A stretch of DNA of 64,000 nt from Acidobacteriaceae bacterium (GTDB taxonomy: Bacteria; Acidobacteriota; Terriglobia; Terriglobales; Acidobacteriaceae): the NCBI GenBank assembly GCA_035944135.1, contig DASZBM010000002.1:1488001-1552000 (forward strand), given 5' to 3'. A model generated the notes under the pieces. That model did no database searches. It was not told the DNA's origin and saw only the letters and a program-made list of their open reading frames with translations. The number at the start of each line of letters is the position of its first letter. Within the stretch, counting starts at the first letter, position 1. A program made the position numbers and the translations under genes. Positions 9,734 to 17,698 of this stretch are shown one piece after another.

Positions 9734-10521
9734 GCCACAATTTCTTCGATCTCACCGGCCAGGTGGCTGTGGTCACCGGCGCATCGCGCGGCCTTGGCCA
9801 GTACTTCTCACGCGCGCTGGGCCGCGCCGGTGCGAAGCTCGTCATCACCAGCCGCAAAGCAGGTGACTGCGATCAGTTTCTGAATGAGTTGGCAGGCGGT
9901 GGGATTGAGGCGAAGGCTCTCGTGCTGAATGTGCGCGAGCACGACAGCATTGCAGCGTTTGGCCCCGCAGCAGAAGCGGCGTACGGCAAGGTCGACATCC
10001 TGGTGAACAACGCCGGCTGCAATATTCGCAAGCCCGCGCTCGAGGTCACATGGGAGGACTGGAACACCGTCCTCGACACCAATCTGCGCGGTGCCTTCTT
10101 TGTGGCGCAGGCGGTTGCGCGCGGCATGATCCAACGCGGCTACGGCCGCATCATCAACATCAGTTCCGTCACAAGCGTCTTTGGCTACGCGGGTCTTGCG
10201 CCGTATGGGGCAAGCCGCGGAGGCATCCGCCAGCTCACCATGAGCCTCGCCGATGACTGGGGCAAGAACGGCATCACCGTGAATGCGCTCGCTCCCGGCT
10301 GGTTCGAGACTGAGCAGAACAAGGTGATGTACCAGAACGAAGGCTGGGTGGAGTACCTGAAGGAACGCATCCCGCTGAACCGCCCCGGACGGCCCGACGA
10401 TCTGGACGGAGCGATCGTCTTCCTTGCCAGTGAAGCCTCGCGATACATCACGGGACAGACGTTGCTGGTGGATGGCGGCATCACGGTGGGCCGCACCCGC
10501 GCAGTCGTAAACAAACCTTAG
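9730..10521 (+). CDS. Short-chain dehydrogenase/reductase, with YxxxR in place of YxxxK
   Basis: A 263-residue SDR of the gluconate-5-dehydrogenase/sugar dehydrogenase type. It shows TGASRGLGQ for cofactor binding, NNAG, INISSVTS with the catalytic Ser, and C-terminal ITGQTLLVDGG. The catalytic Tyr lies in YGASRGG, so the usual lysine of YxxxK is arginine here. The start is GTG 9730, overlapping the stop of the upstream MDR gene by four bases. A longer in-frame ORF upstream is just overlap with that gene. It converges with the MFS carrier gene across a short hairpin. Confidence 0.85.
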   Translation: MSHNFFDLTGQVAVVTGASRGLGQYFSRALGRAGAKLVITSRKAGDCDQFLNELAGGGIEAKALVLNVREHDSIAAFGPAAEAAYGKVDILVNNAGCNIRKPALEVTWEDWNTVLDTNLRGAFFVAQAVARGMIQRGYGRIINISSVTSVFGYAGLAPYGASRGGIRQLTMSLADDWGKNGITVNALAPGWFETEQNKVMYQNEGWVEYLKERIPLNRPGRPDDLDGAIVFLASEASRYITGQTLLVDGGITVGRTRAVVNKP

Positions 10522-10524
10522 TAA

Positions 10525-10548
10525 GGTGTCGCTGCGCTGGCGAACACC
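10525..10548. terminator. Hairpin between convergent SDR and MFS genes
   Basis: GGTGTCGC and GCGAACACC pair (one bulged A) around a 7-base loop, in the 33-base gap between two convergent stop codons. The position fits a bidirectional terminator, but there is no clear T-run on either side. Confidence 0.4.
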
Positions 10549-10554
10549 GCCCGT

Positions 10555-11865
10555 CTATGAGAGCGATGTTCCGGCAAGCGCCTTCTGCACATCGATCACC
10601 TCGACGCGTCTGAGCATCGTCAGATAGGCCACGATACCCACCAGGATGTACACGGTCGGAATCACGAAGGCCCACATGTAGCTACCCGTGCGCTGCACTA
10701 CCCATCCGGTCAGGATCGGCGCGGCGATCGCAGAAATCTGATTAGAGAAGTTCATAATCCCACCCACTCTGCCGCTGCTCGAGTTCGGAACCAGGAGCGT
10801 CGGCAGGCTCCACAGCACTGGCGACGCGGCGGAGAGACCTCCGATGGCGATGGTTATCGAAATCAGTGCCGACGTGATGCTGTGCGCAAACGCAGCTCCC
10901 GCGATGCCCAGGCCACAGCAGGTCCCAGCGATCAGCACCGTCCGTCTTACTGCATTGGCGTCGAAGCCGCGCTTGATCAAAAGGTCCACCAGAACGCCGC
11001 CAATCAGCAGGCCGCAACATGCGGCCACCAGCCAGGGAGCACCGGTAAAAAGGAACGACTGCCGTAATGTGATGTGCTGCGTTTGGGCGAGGTACGTAGG
11101 CAGCCATGTCAGCAGCAGATAAAAAACATAGTTGTAAGCACCGGAGCCAATCGCCGCTCCCAATATCTTGCGCTCGCGAAGCAAACGACTCATAGGAATG
11201 GGAGGCGCAAGCATAAGGTCGAAGTCGCCCGGTCCGCTGTCCCGACGGACGATATTGCGAATGGAAAACCGGTGCGGCTCGCGATACAGCAGCGCAAACG
11301 CGGCAAGGTAGGCAAACGACAGCAGTGCCGTAAATCCGAAGGACCAGCGCCATCCGAACTGTAACAACAGCAATCCCAGCAAGGGCACGCCGACGGCATT
11401 GGCCAGCTTCGCGGTGCTGTCGAACATCGCGGTTGCAAACGAGCGCTCATGCGCCGGGAACCACCCTCCGACGGCCTTTGCACTCGCCGGGAAAGTGGGT
11501 GCCTCGCCAATACCGAGCAGCAGCCGCGCCGCAAAGAACAGCAACACGCTCGGAGCAAATGCCGCGGCGATCGAAGCCATGCCCCAGACGAAGATGGACA
11601 CCAGCGAAACCTTGCGCACACCGAAGGCGTCCAGCAGCATGCCCGTGGGCAACTGGCAGGCCGCGTAGGTCCACGAATACGCTGCGGAGAGCTGGCCGAA
11701 AGCTGCAGGAGTGATGTGGAAGCTCTTCACCAGCGCGTCGTGCGAGACGGACAGGTTTACGCGGTCGAAGTAGTTGACCAGCACACCGAGAGCTAGTAAA
11801 ACGCCGATGGTCCAGCGATAGGGCTCGGGATTGGAGTGCTCCAAGGTCAGAGCTTCAGCGGACAT
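10555..11865 (-). CDS. MFS transporter, anion:cation symporter (ACS)-like
   Basis: A 436-residue carrier with about 12 membrane segments. The first helix (WTIGVLLALGVLVNYFDRVNLSV) has the NYFDR motif of the ACS/hexuronate-glucarate-phthalate group. MLLDAFGVRKVSL and LLLGIGEAPTFPASAKAV also match this group. It probably imports a sugar acid or similar organic anion for the dehydrogenase pair encoded convergently. The ATG at 11865 (MSAEALTLE) is preferred; a TTG at 11919 would overlap the stop of the upstream gene and lengthen it by 18 residues. It is probably co-transcribed with the metallo-hydrolase gene. Confidence 0.85.
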   Translation of the reverse strand: MSAEALTLEHSNPEPYRWTIGVLLALGVLVNYFDRVNLSVSHDALVKSFHITPAAFGQLSAAYSWTYAACQLPTGMLLDAFGVRKVSLVSIFVWGMASIAAAFAPSVLLFFAARLLLGIGEAPTFPASAKAVGGWFPAHERSFATAMFDSTAKLANAVGVPLLGLLLLQFGWRWSFGFTALLSFAYLAAFALLYREPHRFSIRNIVRRDSGPGDFDLMLAPPIPMSRLLRERKILGAAIGSGAYNYVFYLLLTWLPTYLAQTQHITLRQSFLFTGAPWLVAACCGLLIGGVLVDLLIKRGFDANAVRRTVLIAGTCCGLGIAGAAFAHSITSALISITIAIGGLSAASPVLWSLPTLLVPNSSSGRVGGIMNFSNQISAIAAPILTGWVVQRTGSYMWAFVIPTVYILVGIVAYLTMLRRVEVIDVQKALAGTSLS

Positions 11866-11915
11866 ATATGCGTAATCACTCGAGGGCTGCGGCTGGGATA
11901 CCAAATGGCGAAGGT

Positions 11916-12941
11916 TCAACGTGCCGGATAAGCGACCGTTTTGCCGGTGCGCGAGTTAAATACCGTGAATGAACCATCCTTACTCGCGCTGACCTTTAGA
12001 TAATTGCCCGCGTCTGAAGCGTCATCGCCGTTGAGATTCGCAATGCGTTCGTCAGGCACGTTGTACTGGCCGGCCTCTTCCGAACGGTGCAGTTGCCACA
12101 TCGCACTGAGTCCGGGCACCGCATTGATCTGCTTGACGGTTGGAAGTGATCCTCCCTTTTTAGCACCGTTGTCCATGATCGCTACCTCGGGTTGAATAGC
12201 ATCGACGTAGGCAGGACTGGAACTCTGATACCAGCCGTGATGGGAGACGATCAACAGCGAAACGGTTCCAATGCGATTGACGGGGCACATCAGGGAACGT
12301 TCCTTGTCCCACGTCAGATCGCCGAGATCTGTGGCGCTGAAGCGCCCAAAGCGAAGAAGCACGCCGACGGAGTGGCTGTTCTCCGTCGTGTCTGTCGGGC
12401 GAATCTCGGATTTGTCGCAGAAGCTGTTCGCTGCGCCTGCCCCGGGCAGTGGATTGGTGATGACCTCTCCGTTGGAGCTGAGCACTTGTGCGCTGAGATC
12501 TCGTAATGGCAGCGTCTGCCCTGCAGAAACCGTCATGCGTTTTGCGCGGCCGGAGCGGATCGCCTCCATATATGCATTGAAACCTGAGACACAGGCTGGG
12601 CAGCGCTCGTACAGGTCACCGTGGTCGATGAACGTGCCGACAGGCATGAGCGCGAGCAGTTGAGGAACACCGCCGACATGATCGTCGTGATAGTGCGTGA
12701 TGATCACATAGTCGAGCTTGCTCAGACCGGCGAGCTTCGCAGCCGCCACGATGCGCTTTGCGTCACGCGAGTCGTGCCCAGGCCAACCCGTATCGATCAG
12801 CAGCGACTCGTGCTGGGGAGTGACGAACAGCGTAGACTGGCCGCCCTCCACATCGATGAAGTAGATATCGAGCGTCTTTTGCTGCGCGGCTGCGGATAAT
12901 GAGGTCACGATCGCGAGGACGGTCAGCAGTAAGGTCTTCAT
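11916..12941 (-). CDS. Exported metallo-beta-lactamase-fold hydrolase
   Basis: A 341-residue protein with a signal peptide (MKTLLLTVLAIVTSLSAAAQ, residues 1-20). The metal motif HxHxDH is HYHDDH at residues 83-88. IYFIDVEGGQSTLF, LLIDTGWPG and ILIVSHHGWYQSS-like segments resemble the ComEC C-terminal hydrolase group. The substrate is unknown. The ATG at 12941 is preceded by AAGGAGATTCG, a strong ribosome site. The stop overlaps or abuts the MFS gene region, suggesting one transcript. A remnant of an SDR gene ends exactly at its start codon. Confidence 0.8.
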   Translation of the reverse strand: MKTLLLTVLAIVTSLSAAAQQKTLDIYFIDVEGGQSTLFVTPQHESLLIDTGWPGHDSRDAKRIVAAAKLAGLSKLDYVIITHYHDDHVGGVPQLLALMPVGTFIDHGDLYERCPACVSGFNAYMEAIRSGRAKRMTVSAGQTLPLRDLSAQVLSSNGEVITNPLPGAGAANSFCDKSEIRPTDTTENSHSVGVLLRFGRFSATDLGDLTWDKERSLMCPVNRIGTVSLLIVSHHGWYQSSSPAYVDAIQPEVAIMDNGAKKGGSLPTVKQINAVPGLSAMWQLHRSEEAGQYNVPDERIANLNGDDASDAGNYLKVSASKDGSFTVFNSRTGKTVAYPAR

Positions 12942-13089
12942 CGAATCTCCTTGTGGGTAGAGTGGCATGGGGTTGCCCCTAACACGATGCCACCATCAAC
13001 AAGCAGTGTATGGTCAGTGACGGTCGGTCTGAGCGACGCGTGGGATTCGCTTGCATTCACAGGGAATTTGTTCGCCAATGGTCGGCTCA
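12940..13089 (-). pseudogene. 3' remnant of a short-chain dehydrogenase gene
   Basis: Read on the minus strand, an open frame gives VTDHTLLVDGGIVLGATP before a TGA at 12940-12942. TLLVDGG is the characteristic C-terminus of sugar-type SDRs; compare TGQTLLVDGGITVGR in the intact SDR ending at 10521. No N-terminal part, cofactor motif or catalytic Tyr region is present. I infer a degraded gene tail left beside tRNA-Lys. Its 5' limit is uncertain. Confidence 0.55.
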
Positions 13090-13169
13090 CCCAGGCGAAC
13101 GCTACGGCGAGGCGCAGCGCCTCGGCCGAATCCCTCGGATATCCAACAGAGCGTAAGTTGTTTTGTGAG

Positions 13170-13245
13170 TGGTGAGCGGGCTGGGGCTCGAACCCAGGAC
13201 CAGCGCCTTAAAAGGGCGATGCTCTACCAACTGAGCTACCCGCTC
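13170..13245 (-). tRNA. tRNA-Lys (UUU)
   Basis: The minus strand reads GAGCGGG acceptor, GCTC-AGTTGGTA-GAGC D-arm, anticodon loop CTTTTAA (anticodon TTT) closed by CGCC/GGCG, CTGGG-TTCGAGC-CCCAG T-arm, then CCCGCTC acceptor, discriminator A and an encoded CCA (13170-13172). All arms pair, except base pair 27-43 at the top of the anticodon stem. Confidence 0.95.
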
Positions 13246-13268
13246 GCTCTTTGATTAAGGTAACACGC

Positions 13269-14498
13269 TCAGACTGTGAGATTCACAAGCTGCGGCTGCT
13301 CCTCAGCGACGGTGCGCTTCAATTGTCCGCATGCCGCGTAGATGTCGCGGCCGCGCGGCCTGCGAATGTACGCCGGCATTCCGCCTTCAATAAGCATCTT
13401 CTGGAAGCGCGCAACATCCTCCGGCTTGGGCTGCACGTAGTCGATGCCCGGGCCGGGATTCCAAACGATCAGGTTCACCTTCGCGCGCATGCCCTTCAAC
13501 AGATCGAGCACCTCGCGCGCATGCTCTGGCTGATCATTCACGCCGCCGAGCAAAACGTATTCGAACGTGACCCACTCACGCGTACGCAGAGGGATACGCT
13601 TGCAGGCTGCGAGCAGCTCCGCGATCTTCCACTTGCGCGTAATCGGCATTATGCGCTCGCGCACAACGTCGTTGCTCGCGTTGAGTGAAAGTGCGAGCTT
13701 CGGGCGAACCTCTTCGCTCGCGAAGCGCTCGATTCCCGGCAGGATTCCGCTGGTGGAGACGGTCATGCGCGATTCGGGAATGCCAATTCCCTCAGCCAGC
13801 AGGCGCACGCTCGCCATGAACTCGTCGTAGTTCAGGAACGGCTCGCCCATTCCCATGAAGACGAGGTTGATTCTGTCTTTGCCGATCTGGATTGCCTGCC
13901 GGTTCAGGACAGCCGCAACTTGTCCGGCAATTTCACCTGCGGTGAGATTGCGCTTGATGCCCAGCTTCGCTGTGAGGCAGAACTGACAATTCACCGCACA
14001 TCCGACCTGGCTCGAGATGCAGATTGTGGCGCGCCGGAATCCCTTTTCCGCGAGAGTGCCGAAGCTGGATTTCGCGCGTCCGTTTCCGCGCCGGTCCCAG
14101 TACCCGGGCTTTGCTCCGGAAACAGCCTCTTCGGCATCGACAGACTCTGCCGCCTCTTCTTCGGCGGCTTCGCTGCCATCACCACGCTCGCCGCCATCGC
14201 CGTCGGGCATCCACACGGTTTCGACGGTCTCGCCGTCGGCCATGCGCATGAGGTAGCGCTCTGTGCCGTCGACCGAACGAGCTGTCTGGACGATCTCGGG
14301 CAGACCGACGCTCCAGCCCGCTGTCATGAGCTGCTCGCGCAGGGGATGCGAGAGGGTGGTCATGTCCTCAACGCTGATGACACGCTGCTTGTACAGAGCG
14401 TCCCATATCTGGCGGGCGCGGTAAGGCTTTTGCCCGAAGCTGTTCATCAGCTCGGCCAAGCCAGGGAGAGTCATCCCGAAAAGAGCGCGCGTTTCCAC
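13269..14498 (-). CDS. rlmN: 23S rRNA (adenine-C2)-methyltransferase RlmN, with acidic insertion
   Basis: A radical-SAM methyltransferase that modifies A2503 of 23S rRNA and A37 of some tRNAs. The SAM/4Fe-4S motif is CxxxCxxC in CAVNCQFC. GMGEPFLNYDE and ALSLNASND are family motifs, and the methyl-carrying Cys lies in YAACGQL near the C-terminus. Between the N-terminal accessory domain (ETVWMPDGD) and ATICISSQVGC there is an extra stretch of about 55 residues, acidic and low in complexity (GSEAAEEEAAESVDAEE); E. coli RlmN passes almost directly between these points. The GTG at 14498 is chosen because METRALFGMTLPGL matches the family N-terminus; in-frame GTG 14564 and ATG 14474 are alternatives. 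Confidence 0.93.
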   Translation of the reverse strand: METRALFGMTLPGLAELMNSFGQKPYRARQIWDALYKQRVISVEDMTTLSHPLREQLMTAGWSVGLPEIVQTARSVDGTERYLMRMADGETVETVWMPDGDGGERGDGSEAAEEEAAESVDAEEAVSGAKPGYWDRRGNGRAKSSFGTLAEKGFRRATICISSQVGCAVNCQFCLTAKLGIKRNLTAGEIAGQVAAVLNRQAIQIGKDRINLVFMGMGEPFLNYDEFMASVRLLAEGIGIPESRMTVSTSGILPGIERFASEEVRPKLALSLNASNDVVRERIMPITRKWKIAELLAACKRIPLRTREWVTFEYVLLGGVNDQPEHAREVLDLLKGMRAKVNLIVWNPGPGIDYVQPKPEDVARFQKMLIEGGMPAYIRRPRGRDIYAACGQLKRTVAEEQPQLVNLTV

Positions 14499-14521
14499 TC
14501 CTTCTAGGATACTGTCTCCCG

Positions 14522-14719
14522 ATGAACCATCACATTGATCCGGCCGCGGTATACGCAGAAGCACGCTCCCTCAACGCCACCTATGGAATTGGTGCGGAGA
14601 CGGAGGCGCTACGCCGCATCCTGGAGGCGAATTCAAAGGGAGATGCGCAACAAGAGGCGTTCTGGCAGGCGGTGTCGAGGACTCTTCAGTCGCCGGGATA
14701 CTTTTATCCGGGCCTCTGA
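14522..14719 (+). CDS. Small hypothetical protein (65 residues)
   Basis: Composition is protein-like: MNHHIDPAAVYAEARSLN, then GIGAETEALRRILEANSKGD and EAFWQAVSRTLQSPG. A mostly helical small protein is likely. It is divergent from rlmN with only about 23 bases between starts. No ribosome-binding site is obvious, and I do not recognise the family. Confidence 0.5.
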   Translation: MNHHIDPAAVYAEARSLNATYGIGAETEALRRILEANSKGDAQQEAFWQAVSRTLQSPGYFYPGL

Positions 14720-14793
14720 AGCGCATTACGAAGAACGACACCTCGCCCCGCTGCGCGACAAAACGCAGCAACTGGCCAATGACCGATGAACCG

Positions 14794-15204
14794 CTAGGCG
14801 GCGGCCAGGACGGCAACGCGGCGGTCAGCTTCGACCACGCCATCGGCGACACCCACGTCCATGTACAGGGCGCGAGCTTCGATCCAATGGGATACCGCAT
14901 GGTCTCTTTCGCCCGCAGCCATTTCGGCCAAAGCCGCTACGCGGAGCGCGTTTGCCATTTCGAGTGGACTGGGCGGTGAACTTCGGTAGTACTCGAGAAC
15001 GGCCCGGGCCTCGCGCAATCCTGTTGCGCAATCCCCTGCTCTGACGGCGAACTCGGCGGCGTGTCGCAGAGCATGGGCCCAACGTGCAGGTTGTTGTTCC
15101 GCCTGGAAGGATTCTGCTGCTTCCTCATACAGCGCCGTAGCGTCGGAGAGCCGACCCTGGCGCCGCGCTGACTTTGCTTCAATCACGCAATCGTCACCGC
15201 TCAT
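14794..15204 (-). CDS. TPR-like alpha-helical hypothetical protein
   Basis: A 136-residue cytosolic protein made of helix pairs: GRLSDATALYEEAAESFQAE, RWAHALRHAAEFAVRAGD, MANALRVAALAEMAAGERDHAVSHWIEARALY. The spacing of Ala, Gly and aromatic residues matches tetratricopeptide repeats, so a scaffold or binding role is likely. No catalytic motif is visible. The ATG at 15204 (MSGDDC) is chosen; a start three codons upstream is in frame. Confidence 0.65.
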   Translation of the reverse strand: MSGDDCVIEAKSARRQGRLSDATALYEEAAESFQAEQQPARWAHALRHAAEFAVRAGDCATGLREARAVLEYYRSSPPSPLEMANALRVAALAEMAAGERDHAVSHWIEARALYMDVGVADGVVEADRRVAVLAAA

Positions 15205-15558
15205 GGGAGACAATCTACGCCTTTGAGGAGCTGTTGAAAACTTGTCTTCGAGACGAAATCTTGGGTCGGGTCCCAGCGCAGTGGAGGTTGGGGTGCGGGG
15301 GCGAAATGGAGGGTACCCCCTCCCCCGTCGAAAGTGTGCAAAGTCTTCTAAAAATTAGACTTAGGCTTGGACTTTATTTGCAAAGTCCTGATTCCAAAGG
15401 GGAAGCACGTAAAGTATTCAAAGAACTGGGCTTCAGCCCGAAAAGCCGAAGCCCGGCGCTGGCGCGGGGCTGATCTTTCCTTGAGTTAAGCGTATCGCGG
15501 CCGTCAAGGGTCTTGGCTTTGATTCAACGACTTGCGGCTCCGTGAAAGAATGTAAGTA
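15205..15558. other. Intergenic region containing repeat copy B
   Basis: This 350-base gap holds the second copy of the intergenic repeat (15311-15394, minus) and a GGGCTTCAGCCC hairpin near 15429-15440 of the same style as those at 16901-17033. No coding region was supported. Confidence 0.5.
15311..15394 (-). repeat. 84-bp intergenic repeat, copy B (inverted relative to copy A)
   Basis: On the minus strand it begins GAATCAGGACTTTGCAAA and ends GGGGAGGGGGTACCC. It aligns across its length with 8554-8638 on the plus strand, with scattered substitutions. The two copies face each other across about 6.7 kb that holds the dehydrogenase/MFS genes, tRNA-Lys and rlmN. Confidence 0.7.
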
Positions 15559-16881
15559 ATGCCTATTTCAGTCCCTGTTGCGGAAAACGCAACGCCCAGT
15601 TCACCGCATACCCGCGATATCCGTTCCACCCGACTCCCAAACGGGCTGCTTGTGCTCACCGAGCGCATGCCTCATCTTCGCTCCGTCTCCATGGGCGTGT
15701 GGCTGGACGGCGGATCGCGCGACGAAACTCCGGCGGCGAACGGTATCTCGCACTTTCTAGAGCACATGGTGTTCAAGGGCACCACGACGCGAAGCGCGCA
15801 GCAGTTCGCCCGCGAGGCCGACGCGCTGGGCGGCAATGTGGATGCTTTCACGGGCAAAGAGACGGTTTGCTTCTCGATCAAGGTGCTGGACGAGAGCGTG
15901 CCCGCGGCGCTGGATCTGCTGACGGACCTCGTTCTGCACCCCACGTTTGCGCCGGATGACATCGTGCGCGAGCGTGGCGTCATTCTGGAAGAGATCAAGA
16001 TGGACGAGGACAATCCGGACTACCTCGTCCACGAGTTGTTTACGCGGAATTTCTGGCCCCATGACGCGCTGGGACGGCCGATCCTCGGGACGGCGAAGAC
16101 GGTGTCAAGCTTCAACCAGCAGATTGTGCTCGATGAGTATGCGAAGCGTTTCACTCCGGCGAACATGGTGTTTGCGGCGGCGGGAAATCTGCAGCACGAA
16201 GAGTTTCTGGCGCAGGTCGAGGCCGCCTTCGATTCGCTGGCGGCGAGCTCCAGCGACAAACTGGTACGCGGCGCGTCGCCGGCAGTGAAACCGCACATCA
16301 CGCTGAAGAACAAGAAGTCGCTGGAGCAGGTGCAGATGTGCCTGGCGGTTCCCGGATTGCCGGTGGCGCATGAGGACCGGTACGCGGCGTTCCTGCTGAA
16401 CTCGATTCTTGGCGGAGGGATGAGCTCGCGGCTGTTTCAGTCGATCCGTGAGGAGCGCGGGCTGGCGTATTCGATCTATTCAGAGCTGAGTCCGTTCCGG
16501 GACACCGGATCGTTGGCGGTTTATGCAGGCTGCGGCGTGGAGCGCACGCGCGAGGTGCTGGACCTGACGCTGGCGGAGCTGAACCGGATGAAGTCCGAGC
16601 CGGTCGCTGAGGACGATCTGAGGCGGGCGAAGGACCAGATCAAGGGCAACATGGTGCTGGGATTGGAGAGCTCGTCTTCGCGGATGAGCTCGCTGGCACG
16701 GCAGCAGATGTATCACGGGCGATTCTTCTCCGCGGAGGAGATTACGGCGGAGGTCGACCGCGTGACCGCTGGCGATATCCGCCGACTGGCGGGAGAGCTG
16801 TTCCAAACGGACCGGCTTGCACTGACGCTGCTCGGCAATTTGGGGTCGCTCGAAATCAAGCGCGGGGACTTGGCGTGTTAG
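15559..16881 (+). CDS. M16 family zinc metallopeptidase (insulinase/processing peptidase-like)
   Basis: A 440-residue protein with the inverted zinc motif HxxEH as HFLEH (H65, E68, H69) in GISHFLEHMVFKGT. The third ligand is probably the Glu in VILEEI about 75 residues later. The C-terminal half has the R/Y motif region (GGGMSSRLFQSIREERGLAYSIYS). Length and motif order match the single-chain bacterial homologues of mitochondrial processing peptidase beta (YmxG/PqqL type). No signal peptide is evident, so it is probably cytosolic or periplasm-associated by other means. Confidence 0.92.
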   Translation: MPISVPVAENATPSSPHTRDIRSTRLPNGLLVLTERMPHLRSVSMGVWLDGGSRDETPAANGISHFLEHMVFKGTTTRSAQQFAREADALGGNVDAFTGKETVCFSIKVLDESVPAALDLLTDLVLHPTFAPDDIVRERGVILEEIKMDEDNPDYLVHELFTRNFWPHDALGRPILGTAKTVSSFNQQIVLDEYAKRFTPANMVFAAAGNLQHEEFLAQVEAAFDSLAASSSDKLVRGASPAVKPHITLKNKKSLEQVQMCLAVPGLPVAHEDRYAAFLLNSILGGGMSSRLFQSIREERGLAYSIYSELSPFRDTGSLAVYAGCGVERTREVLDLTLAELNRMKSEPVAEDDLRRAKDQIKGNMVLGLESSSSRMSSLARQQMYHGRFFSAEEITAEVDRVTAGDIRRLAGELFQTDRLALTLLGNLGSLEIKRGDLAC

Positions 16882-16900
16882 CAGGTCAGCGAGTCGCGGG

Positions 16901-17033
16901 CCGGGGCTGAAGCCCCGGTTCCTGCGAGGTGCCGTTACCGCGGGCTAAAGCCGGCTGCTAATCCGGGGGGCCGGCTAAAGTCGGCGCCCCATTTTTTCGA
17001 AAGGGCGGGTTACGGCCCATCCAGAGATGGGCC
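16901..17033. repeat. Cluster of GC-rich intergenic hairpins
   Basis: CCGGGGCTGAAGCCCCGG (16901-16918) is a perfect inverted repeat. It is followed by GGGCTAAAGCC- and GGCTAAAGTCGG-type partial copies, then GGCCCATC-CAGA-GATGGGCC (17014-17033), an 8-bp stem with a tetraloop. These lie in the 254-base gap after the M16 peptidase gene. They look like dispersed intergenic repeats, and the first could end transcription. Confidence 0.5.
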
Positions 17034-17135
17034 CTTCCGGGCTGAGCGTCGGAGATCCTTGTGCCGCTTTGTGTGTATCTGCATGTGCATGACGACCGGG
17101 AAGCGTGTACGTCTATACTTTGAGTTGTCATTGCT

Positions 17136-17690
17136 ATGAGGATTCCTGCCTTGCAAACCGCATGTTCTGAGCGCGCTGATTTATCCGAAAATCGTTCTAA
17201 ATCTTCTGTAGCAGAGGCCGGCTTTACGCTGGTCGAGCTGCTCATCGTCATGTCGGTGATCCTGATCCTGATGACGCTGGCCATTCCGGAGATGATGAAA
17301 GTCATCATGCGCAGCAATGAGACCTCGGCGATCCAGTCACTGCGCGACCTGAACTCGCAGGAGGGGACATATAACTCGACCTATCCAACGCACGGATTCG
17401 CCTGCACGCTGCCGGAGCTTGGCGGTAAGGCTGGGTCGGGACCGCCGTCGCCGGAGGCCGCGCAGTTGATTCCCGACGACCTGGCGAGCGGCGTGAAGGC
17501 GGGCTACACGTTCACCATCACCTGCGGCTCGAAGACGACGGTAAACAACGTCGACCAGTACAACAGCTACGCGATCACGGCTGTCCCCAATGCGGTCGGC
17601 AAGACCGGACAACGAGGCTTCTGCACGGACGGCAACGCGATTCGCTTCGATCCAAAGGGCGGGACGAACTGCACGGATCTGCTGCAGTAG
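17136..17690 (+). CDS. Type IV pilin/pseudopilin-like protein
   Basis: A 184-residue protein with a prepilin peptidase site: AEAG|FTLVELLIVMSVILILM. Cleavage would be after G29, with the conserved Glu at +5 and a hydrophobic helix of about 20 residues. The mature part (SLRDLNSQEGTYNSTY, then a Cys-containing beta region) resembles GspG/PilA-like minor pilins and the DUF-type pilins frequent in Acidobacteria. The leader of about 29 residues is long. No assembly genes are nearby, so it probably uses machinery encoded elsewhere. It ends 8 bases before a LolA-like gene, suggesting co-transcription. Confidence 0.8.
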   Translation: MRIPALQTACSERADLSENRSKSSVAEAGFTLVELLIVMSVILILMTLAIPEMMKVIMRSNETSAIQSLRDLNSQEGTYNSTYPTHGFACTLPELGGKAGSGPPSPEAAQLIPDDLASGVKAGYTFTITCGSKTTVNNVDQYNSYAITAVPNAVGKTGQRGFCTDGNAIRFDPKGGTNCTDLLQ

Positions 17691-17698
17691 GCGGCCCA

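Noticed and set aside
14535-14789. Arg-rich 84-residue frame overlapping the 65-residue ORF
   Set aside because: Composition is shadow-like, and the alternative frame from 14522 is more protein-like.
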